NCBI GenBank assembly: GCA_963837635.1
Contig: CAWINY010000006.1
Coordinates: 124,001-188,000, forward strand
Source: CAWINY01 sp963837635
GTDB lineage: Bacteria > Acidobacteriota > Terriglobia > Terriglobales > Acidobacteriaceae
Direction: 5' to 3'
Length of the DNA stretch: 64,000 nucleotides
The notes under the pieces were generated by a model, which was not told the origin of the DNA, searched no databases, and saw only the letters and a program-made list of their open reading frames with translations. Positions 34,993-43,698 of this stretch are shown here, piece by piece (the first letter of the stretch is position 1; each line of letters opens with the position of its first letter). The translations under genes and the position numbers were made by a program.

Positions 34993-35598
34993 ATGGCTAT
35001 GAGAGACACTTGGTACGGAGACAGGCGCGATCTAGTCAAATGGGGAACACTGGCGCACATTGCACAGCGCGAAAAGCTGGGCCTCATTGTGCAGGTCCCA
35101 TATCTCCGTTGCGATAATCGACTTCCGCTCACTACCAGCAATGGCCGAGTCAACATACATTCGGCCGTTTGGAGTTTCTTTCGTAACGTTCCTTCAGTCG
35201 TAGGACTCGGAGCGCACCTTGACCGGGAGATCCTCGTTATTGACGATCCATATGACTCTAAGCAGCGGGACGCGTACTGCCAGAAAATTGTGGATCGGCT
35301 TAGGAGTTTGACTAAGCCCAAGGTCGTCCTCCTCGATCCCGACACCGGGTTGGCACCGACGACAGCGAAAGCCGAACACGTCACGCCTCCCGAGGTCCAG
35401 GCAGTTTGGCGCGCGCTCCGCGAGGGTGACTGGCTAGTTCTGTATCAACATGCGTGGCGTAGCAAAAGCTGGCAAGCAGATAGCCAGCAAAAGTTTAGCC
35501 AGACCTGCGGCGTGGAGGACTGTGAAAAGTTCATCGCGCCAGATATCGCACGGGATGTGGCATTCTTTGCAACAAAGAAAATGAATGGGAACGAATGA
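34993..35598 (+). CDS. Hypothetical protein, DPDTGL motif
   Basis: A 201-residue protein that I do not recognise with certainty. It opens with DTWYGDRRDLVKWGTLAHIA and has a central VVLLDPDTGLAP followed by LREGDWLVLYQHAWR. The alternating strand-helix pattern suggests an alpha/beta fold. Similar sequences may occur in mobile or defence islands, but I cannot confirm this. The gene's base composition is clearly lower in GC than its neighbours, a sign of transfer. ATG 34993 or 34999 is the likely start. It lies 20 bases after cmk on the same strand but is unlikely to be related. Confidence 0.6.
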   Translation: MAMRDTWYGDRRDLVKWGTLAHIAQREKLGLIVQVPYLRCDNRLPLTTSNGRVNIHSAVWSFFRNVPSVVGLGAHLDREILVIDDPYDSKQRDAYCQKIVDRLRSLTKPKVVLLDPDTGLAPTTAKAEHVTPPEVQAVWRALREGDWLVLYQHAWRSKSWQADSQQKFSQTCGVEDCEKFIAPDIARDVAFFATKKMNGNE

Positions 35599-35650
35599 TG
35601 GTCAAGTTCAGAGGAGCGTGCGCCGGATCGCCGGGATTTGGGTGGTACAC

Positions 35651-35709
35651 GCAAGATCCTTCACTCGCTTCGCCGAACTGCACGGCTCCGCTCGTTCAGG
35701 ATGACGCCC
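35651..35709. repeat. 'agatccttcactcgcttcgc...tcaggatgac' repeat element
   Basis: The words agatccttcactcgcttcgcc and cgctcgttcaggatgac are shared, with changes, by a second element at 47615-47698. The element lies between convergent genes. Confidence 0.65.
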
Positions 35710-35740
35710 CACACAAGTTCACAGGAAGGGTAAATGTGTT

Positions 35741-37561
35741 CTACACCCTTGCCAGCTCCTCTTCCAGCAACTGCTTGTTGTAAAGGTCGGTGTAGTAGCC
35801 GTCGCGGGCCAGCAGTTCGTCGTGGGTGCCGTATTCGACGATGCGTCCGCTGTGCAGCACGGCGATGCGATCGGCATTGCGCACGGTCGAGACGCGGTGC
35901 GAAATGAAAATGGTCGTCCGCCGCTGCATGACTTCGCGCAGGTGGTTGAGAATGCGGTCTTCGGTGTGCGTGTCCACGCTGGCCAAGGCGTCGTCAAGGA
36001 TCAGGATGCGCGGGTCGCGAATAAGCGCTCGGGCAATCGCGGTGCGCTGTTTCTGTCCGCCGGAGAGGGTGATGCCGCGCTCGCCGACCATGGTGTCATA
36101 CTTCTCGGGAAAGGTCTCGATCTCGGCGGCGATGTTGGCCGCCTCGGCCACCTGGCGCACCCGCTCGTGCCCGTCGTGCGGTGTTTTTCCTCCAACCAGT
36201 GCGTCGGGGGAGATACTGCCGGCATGCGATGAAGCGCCCAGATCGCCGTCCTCGGTCCCTAGCGCAATGTTCTCGCGGATCGTGTCGCCGAACAGAAATG
36301 TCTCCTGCGGGACGAAGCCGATGTTGCGCCGCACCTGCTCCAGCGGCCACTCGCGCAGTGGACGCCCGTCCAGCAGCACCGTCCCCGGTGGTGCTTCATA
36401 GATCCGGGGAATCAGATTGACCAGCGTGCTCTTGCCCGATCCGGTCGGTCCGACCACGGCCAGGCTCGTGCCCGCCGGGATGCGCAGGCTGATATTCCTC
36501 AGCACCGGCGTGCCGTTGTAGGAGAACGTCAGGTTGCGGAACTCGATATCGCCGCGCACCGGCTCGGAGGCCAGCTCCGGATTTGCGTCGGCGTTGGTGA
36601 TCTCCGGGCGCTCCTGGAAGATTTCGTTGATCCGCTCCAGCGACGCCGTGCCGCGCTGAAAGATGTTGATCACCCAGCCCAGGGCGATGACCGGCCACGT
36701 GAGCTGCACCATGTAGGTATTGAAGGCCACGAAGTCGCCGACCGTCATTTGGTGCTGGATCACCTGCCGCCCGCCCAGCCACAGCACCAGCACGATGGCA
36801 AAGCCGAGCAGCATCTCCAGCGTGGGCCAAAGCATTCCCATCATGCGCACCAGCTTGAGGCTGCGCTTGATGTATTCCTTATTCGAGCGCTCGAAATTCT
36901 CGATCTCCGCCTCCTCCTGGGCGTAGGCGCGGATGACTCGGACGCCGGAGAAATTCTCCTGGGCGCGCGCCGAGATCTCGGAAAACTGCGCCTGGATGCG
37001 CTCGAAGCGGTCGCGAATGCGGCGGCCGAAATACTGCACGATGATGCTGACGACGGGCAACGGGATGAAGGCGTAGGCCGTCAGCCGGGGACTGATCTTG
37101 AGCATGTAATGCAGCGCAACTACGGTGAATACCATAGTATTAGCCGTGTACATGATTCCCGGTCCGAGGAGCATGCGGACCGCATTCAGGTCGTTGGTGG
37201 CGCGGGCCATGATGTCGCCCGTGCGCGTCCGCTGATAATACGAATACGAGAGCTGCTCTAGGTGGCGGAAGAAATCATTGCGCAGGTCGAATTCGATATC
37301 CCGCGAGAGGCCAATGAGCACCCATCGAGTCAGGAAGAAGAACACGGCCTTGGCCAGCACTACCGCGATCAGCAGCAGCGCCCACTGGGCCAGTTTATCG
37401 CGATGGACGCCAGACTTCTGCATCTCGTCTGTTGCCCGACCGATTATGCGCGCAAACTGCCCCCAGATGATGTTAGTCAGGAGCAAAGCAAGCGCTCCGA
37501 CTACGTAGCCCTTCCAGTAGCGCTTCAGATACGGAAATAACGGCCGCAGGTTCTCAAGCAT
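35741..37561 (-). CDS. ABC exporter, half-transporter (MdlB/MsbA-like)
   Basis: A 606-residue half-transporter. Six membrane segments and the ABC_membrane domain take up residues about 1-320, and the nucleotide-binding domain the rest, with Walker A GPTGSGKST, signature LSGGQKQRTAIARAL and Walker B ILILDDALASVD. The insertion TPHDGHERVRQVAE between the Q-loop and signature is slightly long. It probably exports lipids or drugs as a homodimer or with a second half-transporter, none of which is nearby. ATG 37561 gives the family's usual N terminus. Its neighbour on the other strand is the prenyl synthase gene. Confidence 0.92.
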   Translation of the reverse strand: MLENLRPLFPYLKRYWKGYVVGALALLLTNIIWGQFARIIGRATDEMQKSGVHRDKLAQWALLLIAVVLAKAVFFFLTRWVLIGLSRDIEFDLRNDFFRHLEQLSYSYYQRTRTGDIMARATNDLNAVRMLLGPGIMYTANTMVFTVVALHYMLKISPRLTAYAFIPLPVVSIIVQYFGRRIRDRFERIQAQFSEISARAQENFSGVRVIRAYAQEEAEIENFERSNKEYIKRSLKLVRMMGMLWPTLEMLLGFAIVLVLWLGGRQVIQHQMTVGDFVAFNTYMVQLTWPVIALGWVINIFQRGTASLERINEIFQERPEITNADANPELASEPVRGDIEFRNLTFSYNGTPVLRNISLRIPAGTSLAVVGPTGSGKSTLVNLIPRIYEAPPGTVLLDGRPLREWPLEQVRRNIGFVPQETFLFGDTIRENIALGTEDGDLGASSHAGSISPDALVGGKTPHDGHERVRQVAEAANIAAEIETFPEKYDTMVGERGITLSGGQKQRTAIARALIRDPRILILDDALASVDTHTEDRILNHLREVMQRRTTIFISHRVSTVRNADRIAVLHSGRIVEYGTHDELLARDGYYTDLYNKQLLEEELARV

Positions 37562-37600
37562 TGCTAGTTGGATTCTACCAGCGGGGGCCGGGTCGCAGTG

Positions 37601-37730
37601 GTATCAGGTACCAGGTAACAGGTCAGGTATCGATGCCGGGAGATCAGGTCGCAGATACTAGCTGCTGCGGGCGCCAAGGACAACCTGGGGACTATCACCC
37701 GGTACCTGTTACCTGATACCTGCTACCCGA
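37601..37730. repeat. Hairpin with 'caggtaacaggt' word arms
   Basis: The left arm at 37601-37630 (gtatcaggtaccaggtaaca and on) is answered at 37701-37730 by ggtacctgttacctgatacc. The element lies in the divergent promoter region between the ABC exporter and prenyl synthase genes. Confidence 0.75.
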
Positions 37731-37773
37731 TTTCGAGGTCGCTCGCAACTCAGGCTTGTTATACTGCCCCCTC

Positions 37774-38655
37774 ATGCTCAAGGATACTTTGCAACAGGGA
37801 TGCCAGGTTGCCGACGCGGCCCTCGAACGGCTGCTTCCGCGGGGGACGCAGTACCCCGAGGTCATTCACCGGGCCATGCGCCACAGCGTCTTTGCCGGAG
37901 GCAAGCGGCTGCGCCCCATCCTCGCCATGGAAGCGGCGCGGCTGATCTGCGGCAGCCTGCCCAATGGCGTGGACGAACTCGGCGCTGCGCTGGAGATGTT
38001 GCACACCTATTCGTTGATCCACGACGACCTGCCGGCGCTCGATAACGACGACTTGCGCCGCGGTCTTCCCACTTGCCACAAAGCCTTTGGCGAGGCGATG
38101 GCGATCCTGGCGGGCGATGGCCTGCAGACGTACGCCTACGAAGTCCTGGCGCGGCTGCGTTGCCCGGCCTCGGCTTGCGTGCACATCATCGAAGAGGTCG
38201 CCCACGCCACCGGCACTGTGGACGGCATGGTCGGCGGGCAGGTCATGGATATCGAAGCCGAGCACAAGAAGGCGGACGCTGCCACGCTGGAATACATCCA
38301 CCGCTCCAAGACCGGCGCCCTGATCACCGGCTGCCTGGTTGCGGGCGCGCTCTATGCCGACGCCACCGACGACCAACTGGCGCGCGTGCGCGAGTTCGGC
38401 AGGCTCGCCGGGCTGGCCTTTCAGATCGCCGACGACATCCTCGATGTGACCCAAACCTCGGAGCAGTTGGGCAAGACCGCGGGCAAAGACGTAGCGGCCG
38501 AAAAGGCGACGTACCCGGCACTCTACGGGCTGGAAGCGTCGAAACGCAAAGCCCAGGAGCTGATCGACACCGCCTGCGCGCAGCTCGATCCCTTCGCCGA
38601 ACGCGCCCAGACGCTCAAAGAGCTGGCTCGGTTTCTGGTGGAAAGAAAGAAATAG
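37774..38655 (+). CDS. ispA: Polyprenyl synthetase (farnesyl/geranylgeranyl diphosphate synthase)
   Basis: A 293-residue trans-prenyltransferase. The first Asp-rich motif DDLPALDNDD begins at residue 84 and the second, DDILD, at 220; both bind Mg-diphosphate. The bacterial FPP synthase type is indicated by four residues between the first acidic pairs. It condenses isopentenyl diphosphate with allylic diphosphates to make C15 or C20 products used for quinones, hopanoids or undecaprenyl. ATG 37774 is the usual start; ATG 37756 is also in frame. The bshB-like gene follows after a repeat. Confidence 0.92.
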   Translation: MLKDTLQQGCQVADAALERLLPRGTQYPEVIHRAMRHSVFAGGKRLRPILAMEAARLICGSLPNGVDELGAALEMLHTYSLIHDDLPALDNDDLRRGLPTCHKAFGEAMAILAGDGLQTYAYEVLARLRCPASACVHIIEEVAHATGTVDGMVGGQVMDIEAEHKKADAATLEYIHRSKTGALITGCLVAGALYADATDDQLARVREFGRLAGLAFQIADDILDVTQTSEQLGKTAGKDVAAEKATYPALYGLEASKRKAQELIDTACAQLDPFAERAQTLKELARFLVERKK

Positions 38656-38842
38656 CAACGGATCAAGACGGATTAATACGGATTCAAGCTTCAAGCGAAA
38701 CACCTGCCACAGAGGCACAGAGACACAGAGGAAGACGGAAATAAGAAAACGACAATTCCTAATCTTCTGGCTTTCTCTGTGTCTCTGTGCCTCTGTGGCT
38801 AATGCCTTTCTGATCCGTTTGAATCTGTTTTGATCCGTTGTT
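38656..38842. repeat. Nested hairpins: 'acggat' arms around 'cacagag' arms
   Basis: Outer arms at 38656-38686 and 38811-38842 use the acggat word; inner arms at 38706-38734 and 38771-38799 use gccacagaggcacagagacac and its complement. Two different word families are therefore nested, one inside the other. The outer right arm ends two bases before the start codon of the next gene. Confidence 0.82.
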
Positions 38843-38844
38843 AA

Positions 38845-39699
38845 ATGGATCGCATGGCCCTCGATATCCTCGCCCTCGCAGCGCACCGTGACGACGCAGA
38901 GCAGACCTGCGGCGGCACGCTGCTCAAAATGGCCGAGCGCGGCTATCGCACCGGCATCCTCGATCTCACGCAGGGCGAGATGGGGACCCGCGGCAACCAG
39001 GAAGACCGCGCCCGCGAAGCCGCCGAGGCGGCGCGCATCCTGTGCGTGAGCTGGCGCTCCGCGCTCGACATTCCGGATGGCCGCGTCGAGAACTCGTGGG
39101 AGAACAAACTGAAGGTTGCGCGGGTCCTCCGCGAACAGCGCCCGCGCGTGCTCATCCTGCCATACTGGCAGGGACGCCATCCCGACCACTACACCGCCTC
39201 CCAACTCGGATATGAGGCATGCTTTTTGGCGGGTTTGAAAAAGCTTGAGCTTTCGGAGGATGCGGTGATCAAGGAGGCGTTGCGCCAGCAGACAACACGT
39301 GTCTTGCACACAGTAAAAGCCGAGGATCAGGAGAAGCTCCGCAAACGCTTCGCTTTGGGCGAGTCTGGAACATCCTTTGACACATCCGCCAGCCTGCCAC
39401 ACCGTCCCTTCAAGGTCATCTACGCTTCCCTCTACTACGACGTGCGACCAACCTTCGTGGTGGACATCACCGAGCAGTTCGAGCGGCGCTTCGAGTCGCT
39501 CATGGCCTACAAGTCGCAGTACGAAGACCAGGCGGAGGGGGCGGAGATCTTCCCGGCCAAGCAGGAAATCCGAGACCGCATCGAGGCCATGGCGCGCTTC
39601 TACGGCCTGCTCGCCGGCGTCACCTACGCTGAGCCCTTCGTCCAGAAGGAAATCGGGCTGGTGGACGACGTTACGGCGATTCCGGTCAGGTCGATCTAG
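38845..39699 (+). CDS. bshB1: BshB1-like N-acetylglucosaminyl-malate deacetylase (LmbE family)
   Basis: A 284-residue PIG-L/LmbE deacetylase. Matches to BshB1 are LTQGEMGTRGN, AAEAARIL, ALDIPDGRVENSWENKLKVA, PYWQGRHPDHYTAS and FVVDITEQFERRFESL with AYKSQY. BshB1 removes the acetyl group from GlcNAc-malate in bacillithiol synthesis. The usual zinc motif AHPDD is AHRDD here (residues 13-17), keeping His and Asp. A stretch of some 35 residues around 135-170 is charged and longer than usual. ATG 38845 directly follows a repeat arm with no clear ribosome binding site; ATG 38854 is an alternative. No bshA or bshC is nearby. Confidence 0.85.
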   Translation: MDRMALDILALAAHRDDAEQTCGGTLLKMAERGYRTGILDLTQGEMGTRGNQEDRAREAAEAARILCVSWRSALDIPDGRVENSWENKLKVARVLREQRPRVLILPYWQGRHPDHYTASQLGYEACFLAGLKKLELSEDAVIKEALRQQTTRVLHTVKAEDQEKLRKRFALGESGTSFDTSASLPHRPFKVIYASLYYDVRPTFVVDITEQFERRFESLMAYKSQYEDQAEGAEIFPAKQEIRDRIEAMARFYGLLAGVTYAEPFVQKEIGLVDDVTAIPVRSI

Positions 39700-39785
39700 C
39701 TCTCAGCCGTCAGCCATCAGCCTTCAGTTACAAAATCAACGTTGCTGTGCAATCTGCTTCGGCTGTAGGATTCCTACTATTAACC

Positions 39786-40502
39786 ATGACGGAATTGTTG
39801 AAGATCAACGATGCGGTCCGGATTTGTATCCTACCGGCGAGCGACTCCGTCATTCATGCCCCGTCGTCGGACAAAGCCCCGGAGGGTAATCAGCCCACCC
39901 AACATAAGGGCCGGATCAAGAACCTGAAGGGCAACACGGTCACTGTCGCCTTAGCCCTGGTGCTTGAAGACGAGGAGTTCCTGACCATCCATCCCGGGGT
40001 GGCAGTGGTCTTCCAGAAAAGTTCCGAGGAGGGCCTTTTTACTTGCGAGGCCGTGGTCAACAGTTTGCACGCGGAACCGTCCCCGTTCGTTGTCATGACC
40101 AGGGTCTCGGACTTTACCCGGCAGCAGCGGCGGGAATATTTTCGTATCAAAGTGGATTTGGAAACGAGATACGCCCAGTACGCCCATGACAACCTCCGGA
40201 ATGGCGAGAGCGACCGCTGGCTGGCTGCTGCTTTGCGTGATCTTTCCGCGGGCGGAGCCTGCGTGACGATCAAGGGGCAACACCAAATCGGCGAGGAACT
40301 GGTATTGGAACTGCCTCTGGACCGGGGCACTCTGTGCATGAAGGGAGCCGTGTGCAGGTGTCAGCCCAAAGGAAGGGGCAAGAAGATCCTCTATTATGAA
40401 GTGGGAATCAAGTTCATGGAGCCGACCCAGGCCGACCAGAGCTACATCATGAGCTTCGTTTTTGCCCAGCAGCGAAAGCAGGCAAGAGGCCGGCTGAAGT
40501 AG
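39786..40502 (+). CDS. PilZ domain protein, YcgR-like
   Basis: A 238-residue protein with an N-terminal YcgR-type domain (about residues 1-105) and a C-terminal PilZ domain. The c-di-GMP-binding motifs are present: RQQRREYFRI (RxxxR type) at about residue 115, and DLSAGGACV (DxSxxG) about 45 residues later. Proteins of this kind bind cyclic di-GMP and adjust motility, secretion or polysaccharide synthesis. ATG 39786 is selected, since the upstream part lacks similarity. It stands alone and is convergent with lptFG. Confidence 0.87.
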   Translation: MTELLKINDAVRICILPASDSVIHAPSSDKAPEGNQPTQHKGRIKNLKGNTVTVALALVLEDEEFLTIHPGVAVVFQKSSEEGLFTCEAVVNSLHAEPSPFVVMTRVSDFTRQQRREYFRIKVDLETRYAQYAHDNLRNGESDRWLAAALRDLSAGGACVTIKGQHQIGEELVLELPLDRGTLCMKGAVCRCQPKGRGKKILYYEVGIKFMEPTQADQSYIMSFVFAQQRKQARGRLK

Positions 40503-40534
40503 TGCTGGTTCGCCCCCCCCAGGATTGTCACACC

Positions 40535-42874
40535 TTACGTTGGCACCTTCAGAATCAGGTACCCTCCGACCAGTGCGAATAGCAGGTCTGGAGACCAAGC
40601 GGCCAGCGCGGGCGGCAGTTGGCTGGTATTGCCCAACCCTTCGAAGAGCGCGTTTGCGACCCAATACACCATGGCAATGCCAATGGCTGTGGCCACGCCT
40701 GCCAGTGCGCCCCGGCGGCCGGCGGAAAGCGCGAACGGGATAGCCAGGATCGCCATCACGAAGGTAATCAGCGGGAAGGCGAGCTTCTTTTGCAACTGCA
40801 CCTTGAGCCGCACCACGTCAAATCCGCTGTGTTGCAGGTCGCCGATATAGCGGCGCAACTCCTCGTAGCTCATCTCCGACGACTGCTTGACTTCCTTCTT
40901 GAAGTAACTCGGGTCCTCAGTGATCCCGGCCAGGGTGGTCACGTCGAAGGTGCGATAGCCGGTCACGGTGGCGCCGCGGAAGGTGCGCTCCCAGCCGTCT
41001 TCAAACACCCACTTGTGCAAGCTGACGTTCCAATGGGCGCGGGTGGCGTAAATGCGCCGGGTGAGCTCGAAGTTCTGCGGGTCTAGGCCAAAAACCGAGA
41101 TGTTCCCAAACCGGTTTTGATCCGGATCGTAAAATTCGTAGTAAAAAATGGTGTCCTGCTGGCCGAAGATCCACTTGCGATCCGGCCGTAGGTAGGTCTG
41201 TGCCGGTTTCCCCTTGATCTCGTTCCGCAGGGCGTCCTGGCGCTGATTGGCGTGGGGCAAATAGAACTGATCACAGAAAAACAGGGCGCCGGACAGAATC
41301 GTGGCAATGACCGTGATCGGCACGATAAGGCGGTAAACGCTGATGCCGGTCGCCTTGATTGCTGTGATCTCGTTGGCCTTCTCCATCAGCCCCAGGGTGA
41401 TCAGCACGGCGAGCAGCACGCTGAGTGGGGCCACGCTGTAAAGCAGATAGGGGCACAGATTCAGCAGGTAGTCACCCACCAGCCACAGCGGCACGTGGTT
41501 GCGGATGATGTCGCCCAGCAACTCGAAAAAGGTGAAGACCAGCATCAGGACCAGAAAGGTCGCCAGCACCAGGCTGAGGTAGAGGGCGAAGTCGTGCAGG
41601 ATCAGATCGTCCAACAGCAGCGGAAAGCGGGCTCCAGGCAACAGTTGCCGGCGAGTGGGGATCCGCGCAAATCCATTCCCATTCCCATTTCGCCAGGGAA
41701 TCATCACAGGACGGGACAGCCGTGCCTTGGCGTTTGACCACATCAGCTTGAGGGAAGGGAGCTGGATTGGCATGCGATCTACCCGCCAGAGCAGCACCAG
41801 CCCGCCGATCAGGAAGACAAGATTGCCCAACCAAAGTCCCAGGCCGGGAGGGACCCTGCCTTGCCTTGCCAGCGTCATCCCGGAAAGCGAGATGAAGTAA
41901 TACAAGAAAACCAGCACGATGGTGAGCACGAAACCGGTGCTTTTGCCGCCCTTCTTGGCTGACAGTCCCAGGGGAATTCCAACCAGCGCCAAGACCAGGC
42001 AGGCCGTCGGCAGGGCAAAACGGCGGTGGAACTCAATCCTGTCGTAACGTGCGCGCCCCGGATCGGAGGAGGAGAGTCGCCGCGCCTCGGCCATCAACTC
42101 CCGTGTGGAGAGCTCGTTGGCTGGGGCCTGCTCCTTGCTGGGATGGGTGGAGGCGGGCACTTGGATCGGAAGCTCAGTCTCCGAGAAGGTCGAAATGGAA
42201 TACTGCCCGGGCTGGTTGGGAACGGTTTCGTGCGAAGAACCGCCAGTCAGGTGCAGATCCACCCGGTCCGGGCCGTCGCTCACCACCACGCCCCGCCCCG
42301 CCAGCGTGATCTTCGGCGTGCCCGGCGTGCTGATGTCAGCCAGGAACACGCCTTTCCAGGATGACGTGCCCCGCCCGATGCTAGAGTCCTGCAAGTACAG
42401 GACGTTATTGGGAAAGCCCTCGTAGAAGACCCGCGGCTGAACTTCGAAGGAGGCCTGGGAGGCTTTCAACCGGTCCTGCAGGGCGGACAACGCCGCTGCC
42501 GAGCGCGGCGCCAGGTACACGTTGTTGACCAGGGCCAGCAGCCAGCCCACGAGCACGAACAGGGCGGTCATGCGCACGAACCACCAGGCTCCCATGCCGG
42601 TGCTGCGGATGGCCGTAACCTCGCTGTCGGCGGCCAAGCGGCTCAGGCCAATGAGAATGCCGACCAGTACTCCCATCGGGATGGTCAGCGTCAAGGCCGT
42701 GGGCAGGGTATAGGCGTAGATTTCAAGAACGCTGGTCAGCGAAGCGCTATTGCGGACGATCAGCTCCAGGATGCGGCCCACGTCCTTCATGAAAATCACA
42801 AAGGTGAACACCGCCACGCCGAGGAAAGCATGGTAGGTCACTTCGCGCAGCACGTATCGCGTGAGAATGCGCAT
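40535..42874 (-). CDS. lptFG: Fused LptF-LptG lipopolysaccharide export permease
   Basis: A 779-residue protein that contains two complete YjgP/YjgQ permease modules. The first covers about residues 1-360 (MRILTRYVLREVTYHAFLG start, VLVGILIGLSRLAADSE) and the second about 420-779 (LHDFALYLSLVLATFLVLM, LGLMEKANEITAIKATG). Each has six membrane segments with a periplasmic jellyroll domain between them. In most Gram-negative bacteria LptF and LptG are separate and work with LptB2C to extract lipopolysaccharide from the inner membrane. Here they are one chain, joined by a basic linker of 60 residues. No lptB or lptC is near. Confidence 0.92.
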   Translation of the reverse strand: MRILTRYVLREVTYHAFLGVAVFTFVIFMKDVGRILELIVRNSASLTSVLEIYAYTLPTALTLTIPMGVLVGILIGLSRLAADSEVTAIRSTGMGAWWFVRMTALFVLVGWLLALVNNVYLAPRSAAALSALQDRLKASQASFEVQPRVFYEGFPNNVLYLQDSSIGRGTSSWKGVFLADISTPGTPKITLAGRGVVVSDGPDRVDLHLTGGSSHETVPNQPGQYSISTFSETELPIQVPASTHPSKEQAPANELSTRELMAEARRLSSSDPGRARYDRIEFHRRFALPTACLVLALVGIPLGLSAKKGGKSTGFVLTIVLVFLYYFISLSGMTLARQGRVPPGLGLWLGNLVFLIGGLVLLWRVDRMPIQLPSLKLMWSNAKARLSRPVMIPWRNGNGNGFARIPTRRQLLPGARFPLLLDDLILHDFALYLSLVLATFLVLMLVFTFFELLGDIIRNHVPLWLVGDYLLNLCPYLLYSVAPLSVLLAVLITLGLMEKANEITAIKATGISVYRLIVPITVIATILSGALFFCDQFYLPHANQRQDALRNEIKGKPAQTYLRPDRKWIFGQQDTIFYYEFYDPDQNRFGNISVFGLDPQNFELTRRIYATRAHWNVSLHKWVFEDGWERTFRGATVTGYRTFDVTTLAGITEDPSYFKKEVKQSSEMSYEELRRYIGDLQHSGFDVVRLKVQLQKKLAFPLITFVMAILAIPFALSAGRRGALAGVATAIGIAMVYWVANALFEGLGNTSQLPPALAAWSPDLLFALVGGYLILKVPT

Positions 42875-42957
42875 GGTGGTAGGCCGAGCCCTGGGCTGAG
42901 TCTAGCATGGGGGGAATGGCTTACCGGAGCTGCGAGCCATGGGGCTAGGACCGTTGA

Positions 42958-43056
42958 GCCGCTGATTTCCGCCGATGAATGCTGATCGGAAAGGTAAAAA
43001 TGCTTTTTGATCAGCCTTGGTTTCTTGATCAGCGTTGATCAGCGGAAATCAGCGGC
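42958..43056. repeat. Hairpin with 'ctgatttccgc / gatcagc' words
   Basis: The left arm gccgctgatttccgccgatgaa (42958-42988) pairs with gatcagcggaaatcagcggc (43025-43056). It lies between lptFG and the CheY-like gene, both on the minus strand. Confidence 0.78.
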
Positions 43057-43078
43057 CAAATTGGTTTTACGTCCGGCT

Positions 43079-43450
43079 CTAGCCGCGCAGCTTGGCCAGC
43101 AAGTCCTGGGGATGAACCGGCTTAGCCAGGATCTCGAACTCGTGGCCTTTTTCCCGGGCGCTTTCCAGCAAATCCGCCGTCGCCGCCTGTCCGGAGAAGA
43201 GCAGAATCTTACAATCCGGTAGAAAGCTGCGGATGGTAATCGCCGCCTCGATGCCGTCTATATCCGGCATAATGACGTCGCTGACGATCAGGTTCGGGCG
43301 CAACTGGCGCGCCATCTCCACGGCTTCAATGCCGCTGTAGGCGGCCGAGGCATCGTAGCCCTGCTGGTTGAGGATAATGGTAAGAGTATCGGCGATCACG
43401 CGCTCATCGTCGACCACCAGAACTTTAGGTCTGGTTTTGTTGTCGGCCAT
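43079..43450 (-). CDS. Single-domain response regulator (CheY-like)
   Basis: A 123-residue receiver domain with all the catalytic residues: acidic pair Asp14-Asp15, phospho-acceptor Asp58 in IVSDVIMPDIDG, and the conserved Lys110 in LAKPVHP. No output domain is attached, so it signals by protein contact or as a phosphorelay step. No histidine kinase is nearby. ATG 43450 is the first start and gives the usual family N terminus (VLVVDDE). Confidence 0.9.
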   Translation of the reverse strand: MADNKTRPKVLVVDDERVIADTLTIILNQQGYDASAAYSGIEAVEMARQLRPNLIVSDVIMPDIDGIEAAITIRSFLPDCKILLFSGQAATADLLESAREKGHEFEILAKPVHPQDLLAKLRG

Positions 43451-43601
43451 TTAGGCTCCTGAACTAGGCTCCTGGATCAAGGCTACATTATGCCACTTAG
43501 GACCCCGAAGAGAGGCTGCTCCTGAATTCCGAACAAAGGCCGCATTATAAAGACAGCCAGCCGATTGCGCCAGCAGGTTGCTGCCAACAGCGCAGGATTT
43601 T

Positions 43602-43680
43602 CGCGGATGCAAACGGATTTTACGGGATCTTTTTTGAGTTCAGATCCGCGTTGATCCGTTTGCATCCGTGAAATCCGCGG
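43602..43680. repeat. Hairpin with 'cggatgcaaacggat' words
   Basis: The left arm cgcggatgcaaacggatttt (43602-43629) pairs with gatccgtttgcatccgtgaa (43643-43680). It ends 19 bases after the hcp stop codon on the minus strand and could serve as its transcription end. Confidence 0.78.
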
Positions 43681-43698
43681 TAAGCCTTTCTTCCCTGC

